Source: Planctomycetota bacterium
GTDB lineage: Bacteria > Planctomycetota > Phycisphaerae > UBA1845
Direction: 5' to 3'
Assembly: GCA_024280855.1 (NCBI GenBank)
Contig: JAJRPG010000112.1
Location: forward strand, 1 to 64,000
DNA length: 64,000 bases
Part shown: in pieces, positions 7,761 through 17,879 of the stretch
Position numbering within the stretch: position 1 is the stretch's first letter
How the letters are laid out: every line of letters starts with the position of its first letter
Notes under the pieces: model-generated
What the model saw: the letters and a program-made list of their open reading frames with translations, nothing else
Told to the model about the DNA's origin: nothing
Database searches by the model: none
Position numbers and translations under genes: made by a program

Positions 7761-10163
7761 ATGCTCATTTCACTTCAATGGATTCGCGATTTCGTTGACT
7801 TACCCACTGACCTTGATCCGCGCGATCTTGCAGAACGTGTAACCGTAACAACGGCTGAGGTCGAAGAGGTTACACCAGTCCACATTAACGCCCAAGGTTT
7901 AATCGCTGCGAAAATTTTGTCGGCAACGGACATCCCCGAAAAACGAAACCTTAAACTCGTCGAGCTAGAAGTTGGCGACGGGAAAACTGTACGGACAGCT
8001 ACGGCGGCCCCAGTGTTACATGTCGGGTCTAACGTAGTTTTCGCTCCGGTTGGCGCATCTGTCACTGCGACCGGCGCCATCAAAGCGGCCACCGTAGCTG
8101 GCGCACCTAGCGAGGGGATGATCCTTCCGGGTGAAGCCGTTGGCATTCCGCTTGCGATGCAGGAAGCGATTTTTCTGGGCGACGAGTTTCAGCCTGGCCA
8201 AGTTTTGCCTGCGGAGATGTTTGAGGATTGGATTATTGAAATTGACAATAAGTCCATCACTCATCGCCCTGATCTTTGGGGTCATTATGGCATGGCCCGT
8301 GAAATTGCGGCTATTTACGACGTGCCATTGTCAGCCTATCCGATCACGCCCAAAGCGGAGCTTTGCGATTCTAATTTGCCGGAAGTAGCTATTTCCATAG
8401 CTGATGCGCACGCCTGTCGTCGCTTCACCGCCCTTCGTTTGGAAGGCGTTCCGACTATTCCCGCCCCCTTGTGGATGCAGCTTCGTATAGGTCGGATTGG
8501 TATGAGGCCAATTTCCGGCTTGGTTGATCTAACCAACTACATCATGGCTGACCTCGGTCAACCTATGCACGCATTTGACGCTGACCAAGTACCCGACATA
8601 GACGTAAAATGGGCCAAGGATGGTGAGACATTACAAACGCTCGATGGCATGGAACGCGAACTAACCAAAGAATCGCTCGTCGTACAATCGCAAGGCAAGT
8701 CGCTTTCGCTGGCGGGCGTAATGGGCGGGCTAAATACCGAAGTGGTGGATACGACAGACTCATTACTATTGGAATCAGCCAACTGGGATCCGATCACGAT
8801 TCGACGCACCGCCCACCGACTCTCACTTCGCACCGACGCCGCAGCGCGATTCGAGAAATCATTGGACCCGTCGAACACAACGCTATCCATACAGCGATTT
8901 CATTTACTAGCTAAGGCGATGTATCCAGAGATGAAGCTTACTTCTCGTCTCTCAGATAATTATCCCAGCAGACCTGATCCAGTCATCGTCAAAGTGAACC
9001 CGCCACACGTCAAACGAACGCTAGGGCGAGCGTGCGACCTGACGGAAGCTGTCAGCATACTGTCACCTTTGGGTTTTTCCGTAGAAGAAATTGATGGCTC
9101 ATGGCATGTGAGCGTACCGTCTTTTCGGGCGACGGGCGACGTGTCCATCGAAGCGGATGTGATCGAAGAGATTGTTCGTCGGGTTGGCTTTGATGCGGTC
9201 AAGCCATCGATGCCCCGCGTATCCATGCGCGACATCAAAATGAATCCTATCCATGAATTAGAAATGCGCTCACTGGAATTTTTCTGCCTAGCCGAGCGTT
9301 TTCATGAGGTCAATTCATATATCTGGTACGCACAAGACTGGCTAAAGCAACTTGGCATGGAAGCGGGAGATTGTATCGAACTGCGCAACCCCGCAGCCGA
9401 GGGACTTCATCAACTGCGCCGCTTAATGATGCCAAATATGCTGGCGGCTGTGCAGCGAAACCGATTTTACTTTTCGTCTTTTAACTTGATGGACCTTGGC
9501 AGCGTGTTTGAACTTCACTCCAAAGGCGACCAGGAACATCGGCATCTCGCGTTGGTCAGCGCTCGTCGCGGCAAGAAGGAAGAAAGCGTCTGCCTCTCTC
9601 ACATTAAGCGAGCGATTTCCCAATGGGCTTGGCTACGGTTCGGTCAACAAGTAACGTACACGCCAGCAGCAGTGTTAGCTGAGTGTCCCTGGGAAAACCC
9701 GCATCACACCGCGACCATTTCCCTGGGTGATACCATTGTCGGGCGCGTGTCTGTCATTGAGCCTGGCACAAGACGAGCTATGGACGAACATCTGAGCGCC
9801 TGGTCAATCGCCTGTGCGGAAATTCGCCTAAGTAACCTGACTTCTCTGACCGCAACCGTAGAAAAACTAGGCACAATTCCCGACCATCCACAAATCGACA
9901 TGGATTTTTCTATTCTCGTACCAGCTTCATCGCGCTACCATGAAATCGCAGGCCAGGTGGCGGACTTTGACCACGACCTGCTGAAGCAGATACGGTTTGT
10001 AGATAGTTACGAAGGCAAATCCGTTGGTGAAGGGAATCGCAGTTTGACTTTCCGCACAGTGATTGGCAGTCAGCAGCGGACACTATCTGAAGAAGATGCC
10101 AACGGTTTTCAAGATGCGTTTGAAGCCTATGTGACTAAGCTGGGCTTCGCGCTGCGAAAGTAA
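7761..10163 (+). CDS. pheT: Phenylalanyl-tRNA synthetase beta chain
   Basis: Partner of PheS; the 800-residue length is typical. Domains in order: N-terminal region (LISLQWIRDFVDLP), EMAP II-like tRNA-binding OB fold around residues 45-150 (AAKILSATDIPEKRNLKLVEL), B3/B4 editing domain around 210-380 (GLVDLTNYIMADLGQPMHAFD), B5 domain around 405-475, the catalytic-like core, and a C-terminal FDX-ACB anticodon-binding domain from about residue 705 (IPDHPQIDMDFSILVP to LGFALRK). All parts are present, so it should be functional. Confidence 0.96.
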   Translation: MLISLQWIRDFVDLPTDLDPRDLAERVTVTTAEVEEVTPVHINAQGLIAAKILSATDIPEKRNLKLVELEVGDGKTVRTATAAPVLHVGSNVVFAPVGASVTATGAIKAATVAGAPSEGMILPGEAVGIPLAMQEAIFLGDEFQPGQVLPAEMFEDWIIEIDNKSITHRPDLWGHYGMAREIAAIYDVPLSAYPITPKAELCDSNLPEVAISIADAHACRRFTALRLEGVPTIPAPLWMQLRIGRIGMRPISGLVDLTNYIMADLGQPMHAFDADQVPDIDVKWAKDGETLQTLDGMERELTKESLVVQSQGKSLSLAGVMGGLNTEVVDTTDSLLLESANWDPITIRRTAHRLSLRTDAAARFEKSLDPSNTTLSIQRFHLLAKAMYPEMKLTSRLSDNYPSRPDPVIVKVNPPHVKRTLGRACDLTEAVSILSPLGFSVEEIDGSWHVSVPSFRATGDVSIEADVIEEIVRRVGFDAVKPSMPRVSMRDIKMNPIHELEMRSLEFFCLAERFHEVNSYIWYAQDWLKQLGMEAGDCIELRNPAAEGLHQLRRLMMPNMLAAVQRNRFYFSSFNLMDLGSVFELHSKGDQEHRHLALVSARRGKKEESVCLSHIKRAISQWAWLRFGQQVTYTPAAVLAECPWENPHHTATISLGDTIVGRVSVIEPGTRRAMDEHLSAWSIACAEIRLSNLTSLTATVEKLGTIPDHPQIDMDFSILVPASSRYHEIAGQVADFDHDLLKQIRFVDSYEGKSVGEGNRSLTFRTVIGSQQRTLSEEDANGFQDAFEAYVTKLGFALRK

Positions 10164-10207
10164 TAGCCGTCGCTTTAATTAAGTGGGCAACGGCAGGACA
10201 TTCAAAT

Positions 10208-11209
10208 ATGAAAAACCGATCATACGCCACAAGTATCACTAGGATTTGTTGCACTGCGCTGCTTGGGATCATCTTAGCTAGTGGACTAGGGTGCGCGAGT
10301 CTGGTTGACCCTTCCGTACCAGAACCCATTCGCCAAGCTGTCGAACCTCGTCACGGCGGAGACTATTTGCTGTATCGCCCAGCCGGTTATGATCGCAGTC
10401 AATCTTGGCCTTTGATCGTCGCTTGTCACGGCGGCTTTGGAGATTCACCCAACAAGCAGCTTCGTCAATGGACCAGACTAGCGGAATCTCGCGGTTTTTT
10501 AGTCGTCTCACCAACGCTAGCCAGCGGTCACCACGTCAACGCTGACAAAGCCGAAAGCTATGTGCAGGAGTTGCGCATGGATGAAAAACACATCCTGGGC
10601 ATCATCAACCATGTCCGCGCCGCCCACAACATCTCGAAGGATCGTATCTTTATCGCCGGGTGGGCTGAGGGTGTTCACGCCGCACTCTACACAGGCCTGC
10701 GCCATGCAGAACTTTTTCGTGCCATATCTCTGGCACATCCCAAATTCGTAGAAGCCGTGATGCGCGATGCTGACGATGACATCGACCACGCTCAACCGGT
10801 CTATTTGCAATATGGCATTGACGACATCATATGGGGCAAAAAAGGCAAAGCGTGCGCAGATTGGCTTCACGATCACGGCGTGACGCTGGTAGAAGACCGA
10901 GCCGCGCCTTCCAAATCTGATGGACGACGCATCGACGTAGAGTTTTTCGAGAGTGTCATTCGAAAACGTCCGTGGGCAGTCATACGCCAGCTACCCGTAA
11001 CCAACGGCGGTCCATGGGATGTCCAGTTCATGTTACGAACGACGCTGGAACCAAGACGTTACGAGTGGACATTTGGCGATGACGGTAGCGCGGTCGTTGC
11101 AGAACCAATACACGCCTTCGCTAAACCAGGCAGATACTTGGTATCGGTGACGATTGATGTCCCAGGCCAGGCGCTAATTCGCAGAAGCCGACATATTCAT
11201 GTTCCCTAG
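10208..11209 (+). CDS. Alpha/beta-hydrolase-like lipoprotein with C-terminal PKD domain
   Basis: A 333-residue exported protein. A signal peptide ends in GLGC (Cys about residue 29), a likely lipobox. Residues 48-240 follow the polyhydroxybutyrate-depolymerase/esterase D pattern (YLLYRPAGYDRSQSWPLIVACHGG, then FLVVSPTLASG, then KDRIFIAGWAEGVHAALYTG). The nucleophile elbow that should read G-x-S-x-G is G151-W-A153-E-G155, so the usual catalytic Ser is Ala and the protein may be a pseudoenzyme or binding protein. Residues about 275-333 form a PKD domain (RYEWTFGDDGS, then FAKPGRYLVSVTI). It follows pheT by 44 bases with its own AGGA ribosome site. Confidence 0.7.
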   Translation: MKNRSYATSITRICCTALLGIILASGLGCASLVDPSVPEPIRQAVEPRHGGDYLLYRPAGYDRSQSWPLIVACHGGFGDSPNKQLRQWTRLAESRGFLVVSPTLASGHHVNADKAESYVQELRMDEKHILGIINHVRAAHNISKDRIFIAGWAEGVHAALYTGLRHAELFRAISLAHPKFVEAVMRDADDDIDHAQPVYLQYGIDDIIWGKKGKACADWLHDHGVTLVEDRAAPSKSDGRRIDVEFFESVIRKRPWAVIRQLPVTNGGPWDVQFMLRTTLEPRRYEWTFGDDGSAVVAEPIHAFAKPGRYLVSVTIDVPGQALIRRSRHIHVP

Positions 11210-11284
11210 CCAAAAAGCGGGAAATGAATGTAGCTATGACATAAACTTTATAGGATATGATTTAGCCACGGAGGTGAGATCAAC

Positions 11285-12556
11285 ATGACGGAAAATCGAT
11301 CCAGATATACTTTTGACCGCGTCGTGCGCATGGTGCTTAGCGCTATCGTACTCGTTGCGGTTTTTTTGCTGATACGCTATTTGTCCGATGTGCTCCTACC
11401 GTTTGTCGCAGCCGTCGTGCTTGCGTATCTGCTCAATCCGTTGGTAACTCTGTTTGAACGTAAAACTGGCAAGCGCAGTACAGCCGTAGCCATTACTCTG
11501 AGCGGACTAACTTTGATTGGCGCGTCGCTCATGATACTCATCGTGCCACTCATGCTCAGCCAGGTTGGCCGATTCCAGAGAAACCTGATTCAACTACGCG
11601 ATGATTTTAGCCATACAACACTAGTACCCACTGTGCAAAACAATCCTGCCCCTGAATCGATCATCCATACCGAAGCAGAAAAAACCGTCTTTGGCTGGTC
11701 TGAACTTAGCGAAGGATGGAAGCTGTATCGCCAAGACGCGGCTACCGTGCCTCGACCTCAGCGATTTACAGCTTTACGCGAGAAAATTCAAGACACCTAC
11801 CTAGGCACGCAGCTTGATAACCTGATTGGGTTTACCAAGACGGACCAGTTCAGCTTGCTCATGCTCGAAACAGCTAAGCGCGTGGTCAAAGGCGGGTGGT
11901 CGATCTTAAATTTTGGTATCAGCATACTGATGGGGCTGACCGGACTGATTATCGTCCTGCTATATCTGATCTTTTTGTTACTGGACTTTCCCAGTTATCA
12001 AAAAACCTGGCAGACATTTCTTCCGCCACAATATCGAGATTCGATCGTCGATTTCCTACAACAGTTTAACACCGCGATGCGTCGTTATTTCCGAGGCCAA
12101 TCGCTCGTCGCCATGCTCATGGCTATTCTTTTTATCATCGGTTTCACGCTCATCGGACTGCCCATGGCTGTACCCTTGGGACTATTCATTGGCCTGTTAA
12201 ACATGGTTCCCTACTTGCAAACTGTCGGCATCCTGCCCGCGATTTTTCTAGCTGGGCTACGGGCGGTGGAGCAGGACTCCGGCTTTGCCATCTCAGTCGT
12301 GTTAGCGCTTTCCGTTTTCGCCGTGGCTCAAATTGTTCAAGACGCACTCATCACGCCGCGCGTCATGGGAAAAGCCACCGGGCTTAGCCCCGTCGCCATT
12401 TTGCTGGGCGTGTTTATCTGGGGGAAACTTCTTGGCTTCTTAGGCCTACTCATCGCTATCCCACTAACCTGTTTGATGATCGCTTATTATCGCCGATATG
12501 TACTACTATACGCGGCTGAGGCTTCGAGAATTTCTGACAACGACCATAGCGGCTAG
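11285..12556 (+). CDS. AI-2E family transporter (PerM/YdiK-like permease)
   Basis: A 423-residue polytopic membrane protein. Two N-terminal helices (residues about 13-30 and 33-50) are followed by a helix pair, a soluble loop of about 130 residues (roughly 95-210) and four or more C-terminal helices. Signature segments are LPFVAAVVLAYLLNPLV near the N-terminus and the conserved DALITPRVMGKATGLSPVAILLG near residue 355. Family members export AI-2 or act as Na+/H+ antiporters or unknown-substrate permeases; the substrate cannot be told here. GGAGGTGA sits 7 bases ahead of the ATG. The gene ends convergently with aacS, 25 bases apart. Confidence 0.85.
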   Translation: MTENRSRYTFDRVVRMVLSAIVLVAVFLLIRYLSDVLLPFVAAVVLAYLLNPLVTLFERKTGKRSTAVAITLSGLTLIGASLMILIVPLMLSQVGRFQRNLIQLRDDFSHTTLVPTVQNNPAPESIIHTEAEKTVFGWSELSEGWKLYRQDAATVPRPQRFTALREKIQDTYLGTQLDNLIGFTKTDQFSLLMLETAKRVVKGGWSILNFGISILMGLTGLIIVLLYLIFLLLDFPSYQKTWQTFLPPQYRDSIVDFLQQFNTAMRRYFRGQSLVAMLMAILFIIGFTLIGLPMAVPLGLFIGLLNMVPYLQTVGILPAIFLAGLRAVEQDSGFAISVVLALSVFAVAQIVQDALITPRVMGKATGLSPVAILLGVFIWGKLLGFLGLLIAIPLTCLMIAYYRRYVLLYAAEASRISDNDHSG

Positions 12557-12581
12557 TGCATTAACGTAGCATCGCAACAGA

Positions 12582-14519
12582 TCAAATAATTCTTGCATAC
12601 TGATCCAGCGATTCAGGGTTGGCTAATGCGTCTTTGTTTAGGACTGGCTCACCATGCACCATGTTAGACACAGCTAGCTCCACTTTCTTTCCGCTTATGG
12701 TGTAGGGAATTGCAGATACTTGTTTGATATGTCGAGGGACATGACGCCTGGTAGCGCCATTAGCTACGGTCTTCTTAATCGTCTTAGTCAAATCCTCATT
12801 GAGCGACTGACCTTCGCGCAGCACGACGAATAAACATACCTCAACGTCAGCGTCGGCTGTCCGCTTACCAATGACCACACTATCCACAACGACATCCAAC
12901 CCTTCTACGAGTCGATAAATCTCAGCCGTGCCGATGCGTACACCGCCAGGGTTGAGCGTAGCGTCTGATCGGCCATAAACAACAACCCCGCCACGCGATG
13001 TTATTTCGACAAAGTCGCCGTGCGTCCACACATCCGCAAAGCGTTCGAAATAAGCGCCGCTATATTTACTTCCGTCTCGATCATTCCAAAACCCCGTCGG
13101 CTGAGATGGGAATGGGCCACAACAAACTAGCTCACCTTTTTGATCGATGACCGACTTGCCATCCGCATCAAACGCCTGCACATCCATGCCAAGACCTCGG
13201 CTCTGAATCTCACCAGCGTAGACGGGCAATATCGGATTTCCCAGCATAAAACAGCTAATAATATCAGTGCCGCCGCAAATGCTTGATAGCTGCAAATCTT
13301 CTTTGACATTGACGTACACCCATTGAAAATTTTCAATCGTTAATGGTGACCCCGTCGAAAGGATAGTCCGAAGCTTGCTCAAATCGTGCAGCGTGCCAGG
13401 CGTCAACCCGGCCTTTTCACTCGCGGCTAGAAACTTTGGACTCGTGCCAAATATGGTGACCCCAAGTTTATCAGCCATCTGCCAAAGTCGGTCCACCGTC
13501 GGATGAGCGGGACTGCCTTCATAAAGCACCACTGTCGCACCCACGCCGAGCGAACTCACCAGCCAATTCCACATCATCCAGCCGCAGGTCGTAAAGTAAA
13601 AAATGGTATCCTCGCGACGAAGATCACAATGTAACATCAACTCCTTCATATGCTGCAAAAGCGTTCCACCTGCGCCGTGAATAATACACTTGGGCACGCC
13701 AGTCGTTCCCGACGAATACATGATGTACAACGGATGATCGAACGGAAAAGATTCATAAACCAACTCAGCTTCATTAGCTGTAAAATCCGGCCAAGAGATA
13801 GCCTTGTTAATCGAACTTAGGTCTGGCGTATCTTCAACAAAGGGCACAACGACAACTTGTTCGATACTCTCAATGCGTTCGACGATTTCTTTGATACGAT
13901 CTAAACAATCAATTTTCTTTTCGTTGTAAGTATAGCCATCCGCCGCGATGAGTACCTTAGGCTCTATCTGACCGAAGCGATCGAAGATGCCGTTGATACC
14001 AAAGTCCGGCGAGCAGGATGACCATACTGCCCCCATGCTGGCACTGGCTAACATGCCGATGACCGCCTCGGCGATATTAGGTAAATAGCCCGCCACACGA
14101 TCACCAGGCTGCACGCCCACTGCTCGTAACCCAGCCGCGCATCTCGCTACTTGATCCCGCAGTTGACGATAGGTAATCGTGCGCGACCTCCCCCGCTCAT
14201 CTTCACAGGCCAACGCGATTCGGTCGTCGTTAAATCTCAGCAAATGTTCGGCGAAGTTAAACGTCATCCCTGGAAACCACTGCGTCATCAACAGGCCTAC
14301 ACCCAAACAGGTTTCAGACGCAGGCTCATTCGGAATAATCTCAGCAAACTCTAGCATTTCCTGCCAGAATTGATCTGGCTGCCCCACCGACCACTCATGC
14401 AACGAAGGCCAGTCGGCTTGAAAATTATATTTTTGCGACATCTGCTGCATGAACGCATACATTTGAGATTGCTCAGCGCGCTGAGGCGACGGCTCCCAAA
14501 GAAGTTGAGGTTGGCTCAT
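12582..14519 (-). CDS. aacS: Acetoacetyl-CoA synthetase (acetoacetate-CoA ligase)
   Basis: Activates acetoacetate to acetoacetyl-CoA using ATP, feeding ketone-body or polyhydroxybutyrate metabolism. The 645-residue length and N-terminal region (LLWEPSPQRAEQSQMYAFM) match AacS rather than acetyl-CoA synthetase. The AMP-binding loop YIMYSSGTTGVPKCIIHG lies near residue 263, DTIFYFTTCGWMMWNW near 300, and the C-terminal acyl-adenylate hinge region reads VVVYGRSDATLNPGGVRIGTAEIY. The C-terminal catalytic Lys is in TISGKKVELAV. AAGGG lies 9 bases ahead of the start. No CoA transferase or thiolase gene is adjacent. Confidence 0.92.
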   Translation of the reverse strand: MSQPQLLWEPSPQRAEQSQMYAFMQQMSQKYNFQADWPSLHEWSVGQPDQFWQEMLEFAEIIPNEPASETCLGVGLLMTQWFPGMTFNFAEHLLRFNDDRIALACEDERGRSRTITYRQLRDQVARCAAGLRAVGVQPGDRVAGYLPNIAEAVIGMLASASMGAVWSSCSPDFGINGIFDRFGQIEPKVLIAADGYTYNEKKIDCLDRIKEIVERIESIEQVVVVPFVEDTPDLSSINKAISWPDFTANEAELVYESFPFDHPLYIMYSSGTTGVPKCIIHGAGGTLLQHMKELMLHCDLRREDTIFYFTTCGWMMWNWLVSSLGVGATVVLYEGSPAHPTVDRLWQMADKLGVTIFGTSPKFLAASEKAGLTPGTLHDLSKLRTILSTGSPLTIENFQWVYVNVKEDLQLSSICGGTDIISCFMLGNPILPVYAGEIQSRGLGMDVQAFDADGKSVIDQKGELVCCGPFPSQPTGFWNDRDGSKYSGAYFERFADVWTHGDFVEITSRGGVVVYGRSDATLNPGGVRIGTAEIYRLVEGLDVVVDSVVIGKRTADADVEVCLFVVLREGQSLNEDLTKTIKKTVANGATRRHVPRHIKQVSAIPYTISGKKVELAVSNMVHGEPVLNKDALANPESLDQYARII

Positions 14520-14667
14520 AACTAATTAACCCTTCCCGAATAATCCTAGTCTACAAAATCGAGCCGCATGCTTCAGCTTGCGCGGAGTTTGAATCTAATT
14601 AGAACACAAAATAAACCACCAACCCGCAGCCTAGTTGTATTTATTGTGACTCTCGTCGGGAAAAGCG

Positions 14668-15849
14668 TCAACGCAAGGCAAATTCATTACCCGGCAAGCG
14701 TCGCAGTTGCCCTTTTAATTGAAGCGATGTCAAAAGCGAAGTCACACGAGCGATGCCCAGGCTTGTCGCTTCGCAAATAGCATCCGCATCAACACTGCCT
14801 TTTTTAACCGCATCGACAATCGCTCGTTCCTCAGCGGATAAGTTACCAAGCAGCGAAGACGCTGGAGAAGCAGCCGCTTCCACTACCGCACCATCACCCA
14901 CCGCCGCTTGCGTATCCTCTGCCTGCGCCCGCATGATGGAGCCAACCTCTTGCAATTCATCCAGCACATCGTCCAGACAAGTGACTAACTTAGCCGCACT
15001 TTCGCGGATGAGTCCGTTCGTACCCGCACTAAACTCAGGCCGGTCGATATGCCCGGGAACCGCGAAAACTTCTCTGCCATAGTCGTGTGCGCAGCGGGCG
15101 GTGATGAGCGCACCACTTCTTTTTCCAGCTTCGATGACAATCACACCAAGCGATAAGCCTATGATAATACGATTTCGAGGCGGAAAATTTTTCGCTTCAG
15201 GAGGTGTATCGATCGGATACTCACTCACCAACGCGCCATGCTCAACAACTTCTTCCGCAAGTCGGGCATGTTCCGAAGGATAAACCGTAGCTAACCCATT
15301 GCCCAATACAGCTATGGTTCTACCACCCGTTCGCACCGCACCGCGATGAGCCGCCCCGTCAATACCATACGCAAGCCCTGACACCACCGTAAAACCCGCA
15401 TTGGCTAATGATCGCCCAAACCGCATTGCCTGTTCTCTGCCATAATTTGAACACCGCCTCGAACCCACAATCGCCACAGCTATCGTATCTGTCGGGCGAA
15501 GCTCACCGCGCACATACAAACAAATCGGCGGATCAGTTATATTTCGCAGCGACGCAGGATAATCCTCATCCTTGGCACACAAAATGCGCACCCCACACGC
15601 CTCCGCCCTTTCAACTTCCCGTGCCACACGCTCGTCATCACAAGACTCGATCATCGCCCGGGCTAACTTCGGACCAATGCCTTCGACTTTTTGTAAGCCC
15701 TGCATCGACGCACCTAAAACATCATCAATCGAACCAAAATGGTTCAACAATTTTTGCAAACGCAATGGGCCGACGTCCGGCGTGAAATGAACACGCAGAA
15801 ACTTACGCGCCACATCAGAAATAGTCATCTGACCTAAGGGTTGATTCAT
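14668..15849 (-). CDS. dprA: DNA-processing protein DprA
   Basis: DprA binds incoming single-stranded DNA during transformation and loads RecA. In this 393-residue protein residues 15-80 form the N-terminal helix-hairpin-helix/SAM-like region (VEGIGPKLARAMI), residues about 115-300 the Rossmann-like domain with the markers IVGSRRCSNYGREQA, VVSGLAYGIDGAAHRGA, TIAVLGNGL and FPPRNRIIIGLS, and residues about 335-393 a winged-helix domain (LSAEERAIVDAV). AGGA lies 9 bases ahead of the ATG. The gene is followed by a 148-base gap in which I see no terminator. Its presence hints at natural competence, but no com genes are nearby. Confidence 0.94.
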   Translation of the reverse strand: MNQPLGQMTISDVARKFLRVHFTPDVGPLRLQKLLNHFGSIDDVLGASMQGLQKVEGIGPKLARAMIESCDDERVAREVERAEACGVRILCAKDEDYPASLRNITDPPICLYVRGELRPTDTIAVAIVGSRRCSNYGREQAMRFGRSLANAGFTVVSGLAYGIDGAAHRGAVRTGGRTIAVLGNGLATVYPSEHARLAEEVVEHGALVSEYPIDTPPEAKNFPPRNRIIIGLSLGVIVIEAGKRSGALITARCAHDYGREVFAVPGHIDRPEFSAGTNGLIRESAAKLVTCLDDVLDELQEVGSIMRAQAEDTQAAVGDGAVVEAAASPASSLLGNLSAEERAIVDAVKKGSVDADAICEATSLGIARVTSLLTSLQLKGQLRRLPGNEFALR

Positions 15850-15901
15850 GTCATTACCATCCTGCCAACGCGAACATTACAGACTGACCCTACAACCACG
15901 C

Positions 15902-16924
15902 TTATCTATCTGCTTGATCATCCAAAAGCAGCCCTTCAGGATTGCCTTTAGAAATAGCATATTTTTCCAATAAGCGGCGAATCCTAGGCTGTTCGGGATT
16001 AATCTCCAAAGACTGATGCCAATGCTCGATAGCCTGGTCTCGATGCGAATCACGATCGACTTCCTGCTCATCCAAATACTTCAACATACTAATTGAGCCA
16101 AGCCCAGCGTGCGCGCGGGCCAACTTCCAATCATACGCCAGCGCGGAGGTATAACTGTCCGCAGCCTCATTGAACAACCTCAAGCGAAACAAGCAATATC
16201 CCAACGCCTCATGGGCCACAGCCAATGACGAATCCATCGCAATCGCCTGCTGCAAAGATTGCCGGGCCATCTTCAATCGGTCTTGGTTCATATACGTCTG
16301 CGCCAAATTCACCAGCACCAAAGGCTGACGATTATCTCGCTCCAGCGCATCCTTATACGCATGAATCGCCTCATAGTGTCGCCCTTGCGAATCTAACGCG
16401 ACGCCAAGATTCACATAAGCATTAGGATTTTCTGGATTAAGATCAATGGCAGCCTGAAACCGTTCAGCCGCTTGCGCCAAATCACCAATCTGCTGATAAC
16501 AAGCGCCAAGATTTAACTGCGCCTCAAAACTCTCAGGCTCAAGCTCAACCGCGTGCAAATACGCTTGAATCGCATCGCGAATACGCATCGTAAAATGATA
16601 CAACTGAGCCAGGTTGAGCGTATCGTCAAACGAAAGTGGATTTTGTCGCACGGCTTCACTAAACGCTTCGATAGCTAAGCCGATCTCGCCGAGACGACGG
16701 TAAATCGTACCCATCTTGGAATGCGCGATAGCTAAGTGAGGATTTAATTCCGCAGCCAATTCAAACTCAGCCAACGCCTCATCCAGCGAGTCCTGTTGAA
16801 GCAGCTTGTCGCCATAATACATGTGCCAATCAGTCCGCACATCTCGAACCACAGTACAACTCAACGAACCAGCCATCATAGCCAGCGTGTAAAGACAAGC
16901 GATTGTTCTATTACAATGATTCAT
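15902..16924 (-). CDS. TPR-repeat lipoprotein
   Basis: A 340-residue protein with a signal peptide ending in AGSLSC (Cys about 23), so probably lipid-anchored. From residue 38 it consists of about eight tetratricopeptide repeats (for example DEALAEFELAAELNPHLAIAHSKMGTIYRRLG), which act as protein-binding scaffolds. GAGG precedes the ATG by 9 bases. dprA lies 52 bases downstream on the same strand, so they may be co-transcribed without an obvious functional link. A role in secretin or pilus assembly, as for PilF/PilW-type TPR lipoproteins, is possible given the secretion cluster in this window, but nothing in the local context shows it. Confidence 0.7.
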   Translation of the reverse strand: MNHCNRTIACLYTLAMMAGSLSCTVVRDVRTDWHMYYGDKLLQQDSLDEALAEFELAAELNPHLAIAHSKMGTIYRRLGEIGLAIEAFSEAVRQNPLSFDDTLNLAQLYHFTMRIRDAIQAYLHAVELEPESFEAQLNLGACYQQIGDLAQAAERFQAAIDLNPENPNAYVNLGVALDSQGRHYEAIHAYKDALERDNRQPLVLVNLAQTYMNQDRLKMARQSLQQAIAMDSSLAVAHEALGYCLFRLRLFNEAADSYTSALAYDWKLARAHAGLGSISMLKYLDEQEVDRDSHRDQAIEHWHQSLEINPEQPRIRRLLEKYAISKGNPEGLLLDDQADR

Positions 16925-17132
16925 GCTACGTCAGACCTCGAAAGGACCACCATGCCAGCCTATCACACCGGCCAACGCCTGCAAATCGGCCCCATAAGCC
17001 ATAACACCCGCCAAATCCCGACCAATACCCACGAATCATCTGTGGTGTTTGATTTTTATTCGTCCTGCGCTACCATACTGGAGACTACCGCCGTGGGCCA
17101 ATATGATCGGCGAAATAAAGGAAATGCTAACT

Positions 17133-17879
17133 ATGCCAAATGATATTCTAATCGCGATACCGGTATACAACGAACAATTATACCTGGAACGTGTTCTGTC
17201 GCAGGTAAAATCCATTGGCTACGACGTACTCGTCATTGATGATGGCTCCTCGGACGATACGCCGCAGATTCTGCGACAGCAAGAAGGCATTCGCGTCATC
17301 ACCCACCCCGAAAACAGAGGTTATGGCCAAAGCCTGGCCACGGCATTTAAGCACGCCCAACTGGCCGATTACGATTGGCTCATTACCATTGACTGTGACG
17401 AACAGCACGAACCCGAACAAATCCCCTTGTTCGTCCAAGCGGCCCTCACCGGCGCAGCGGACATCATCAGTGGCACGCGATATCCCACCGGCATCGAAGT
17501 TGACGCCTCCGTCCCCGCAGACCGACGGCGCATTAACCAATCCATCACCGCAACGATAAACGAGCGACTAGGCCTTGGCATTACCGACGCCTTTTGCGGA
17601 TTCAAAGCTTATCGCGTCGCGGTGCTATCTAACTTTGAAGTCACCGTGCCTGGTTACGCCATGCCGATGCAATGGTGGGTGCAAGTTGCCCGCGCTAACC
17701 TAAGCGTAGCCGAGGTTCCGATTCGCCTGATATACAATGACCCGACACGCCACTTCGGCGGCTTGCTCGATGACCCCACGGTCCGACTTGACCACTACAT
17801 GAAAGTATTCGAAACCGAGATGGCTACATGCTCCGATGAATCATCTAAAGCCCAGGCTGGTTGTCAGCCGTGTCATTAG
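17133..17879 (+). CDS. Glycosyltransferase family 2 (polyprenol-phosphate-type)
   Basis: A cytoplasmic GT-A fold transferase of 248 residues. Motifs: IPVYNE at residues 8-13, the UDP/GDP-binding VIDDGSSDDT near 32, the metal-binding acidic DCDEQHEP near 88 (usually DxD) and GTRYP near 117. It resembles dolichyl/polyprenyl-phosphate mannose or glucose synthases of the DPM1 group but has no C-terminal transmembrane helices. I chose the ATG at 17133, which follows AAAGGA by 10 bases; the frame is open further upstream to 17049 without a ribosome site. The next gene overlaps its end, so the two are co-expressed. Confidence 0.82.
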   Translation: MPNDILIAIPVYNEQLYLERVLSQVKSIGYDVLVIDDGSSDDTPQILRQQEGIRVITHPENRGYGQSLATAFKHAQLADYDWLITIDCDEQHEPEQIPLFVQAALTGAADIISGTRYPTGIEVDASVPADRRRINQSITATINERLGLGITDAFCGFKAYRVAVLSNFEVTVPGYAMPMQWWVQVARANLSVAEVPIRLIYNDPTRHFGGLLDDPTVRLDHYMKVFETEMATCSDESSKAQAGCQPCH

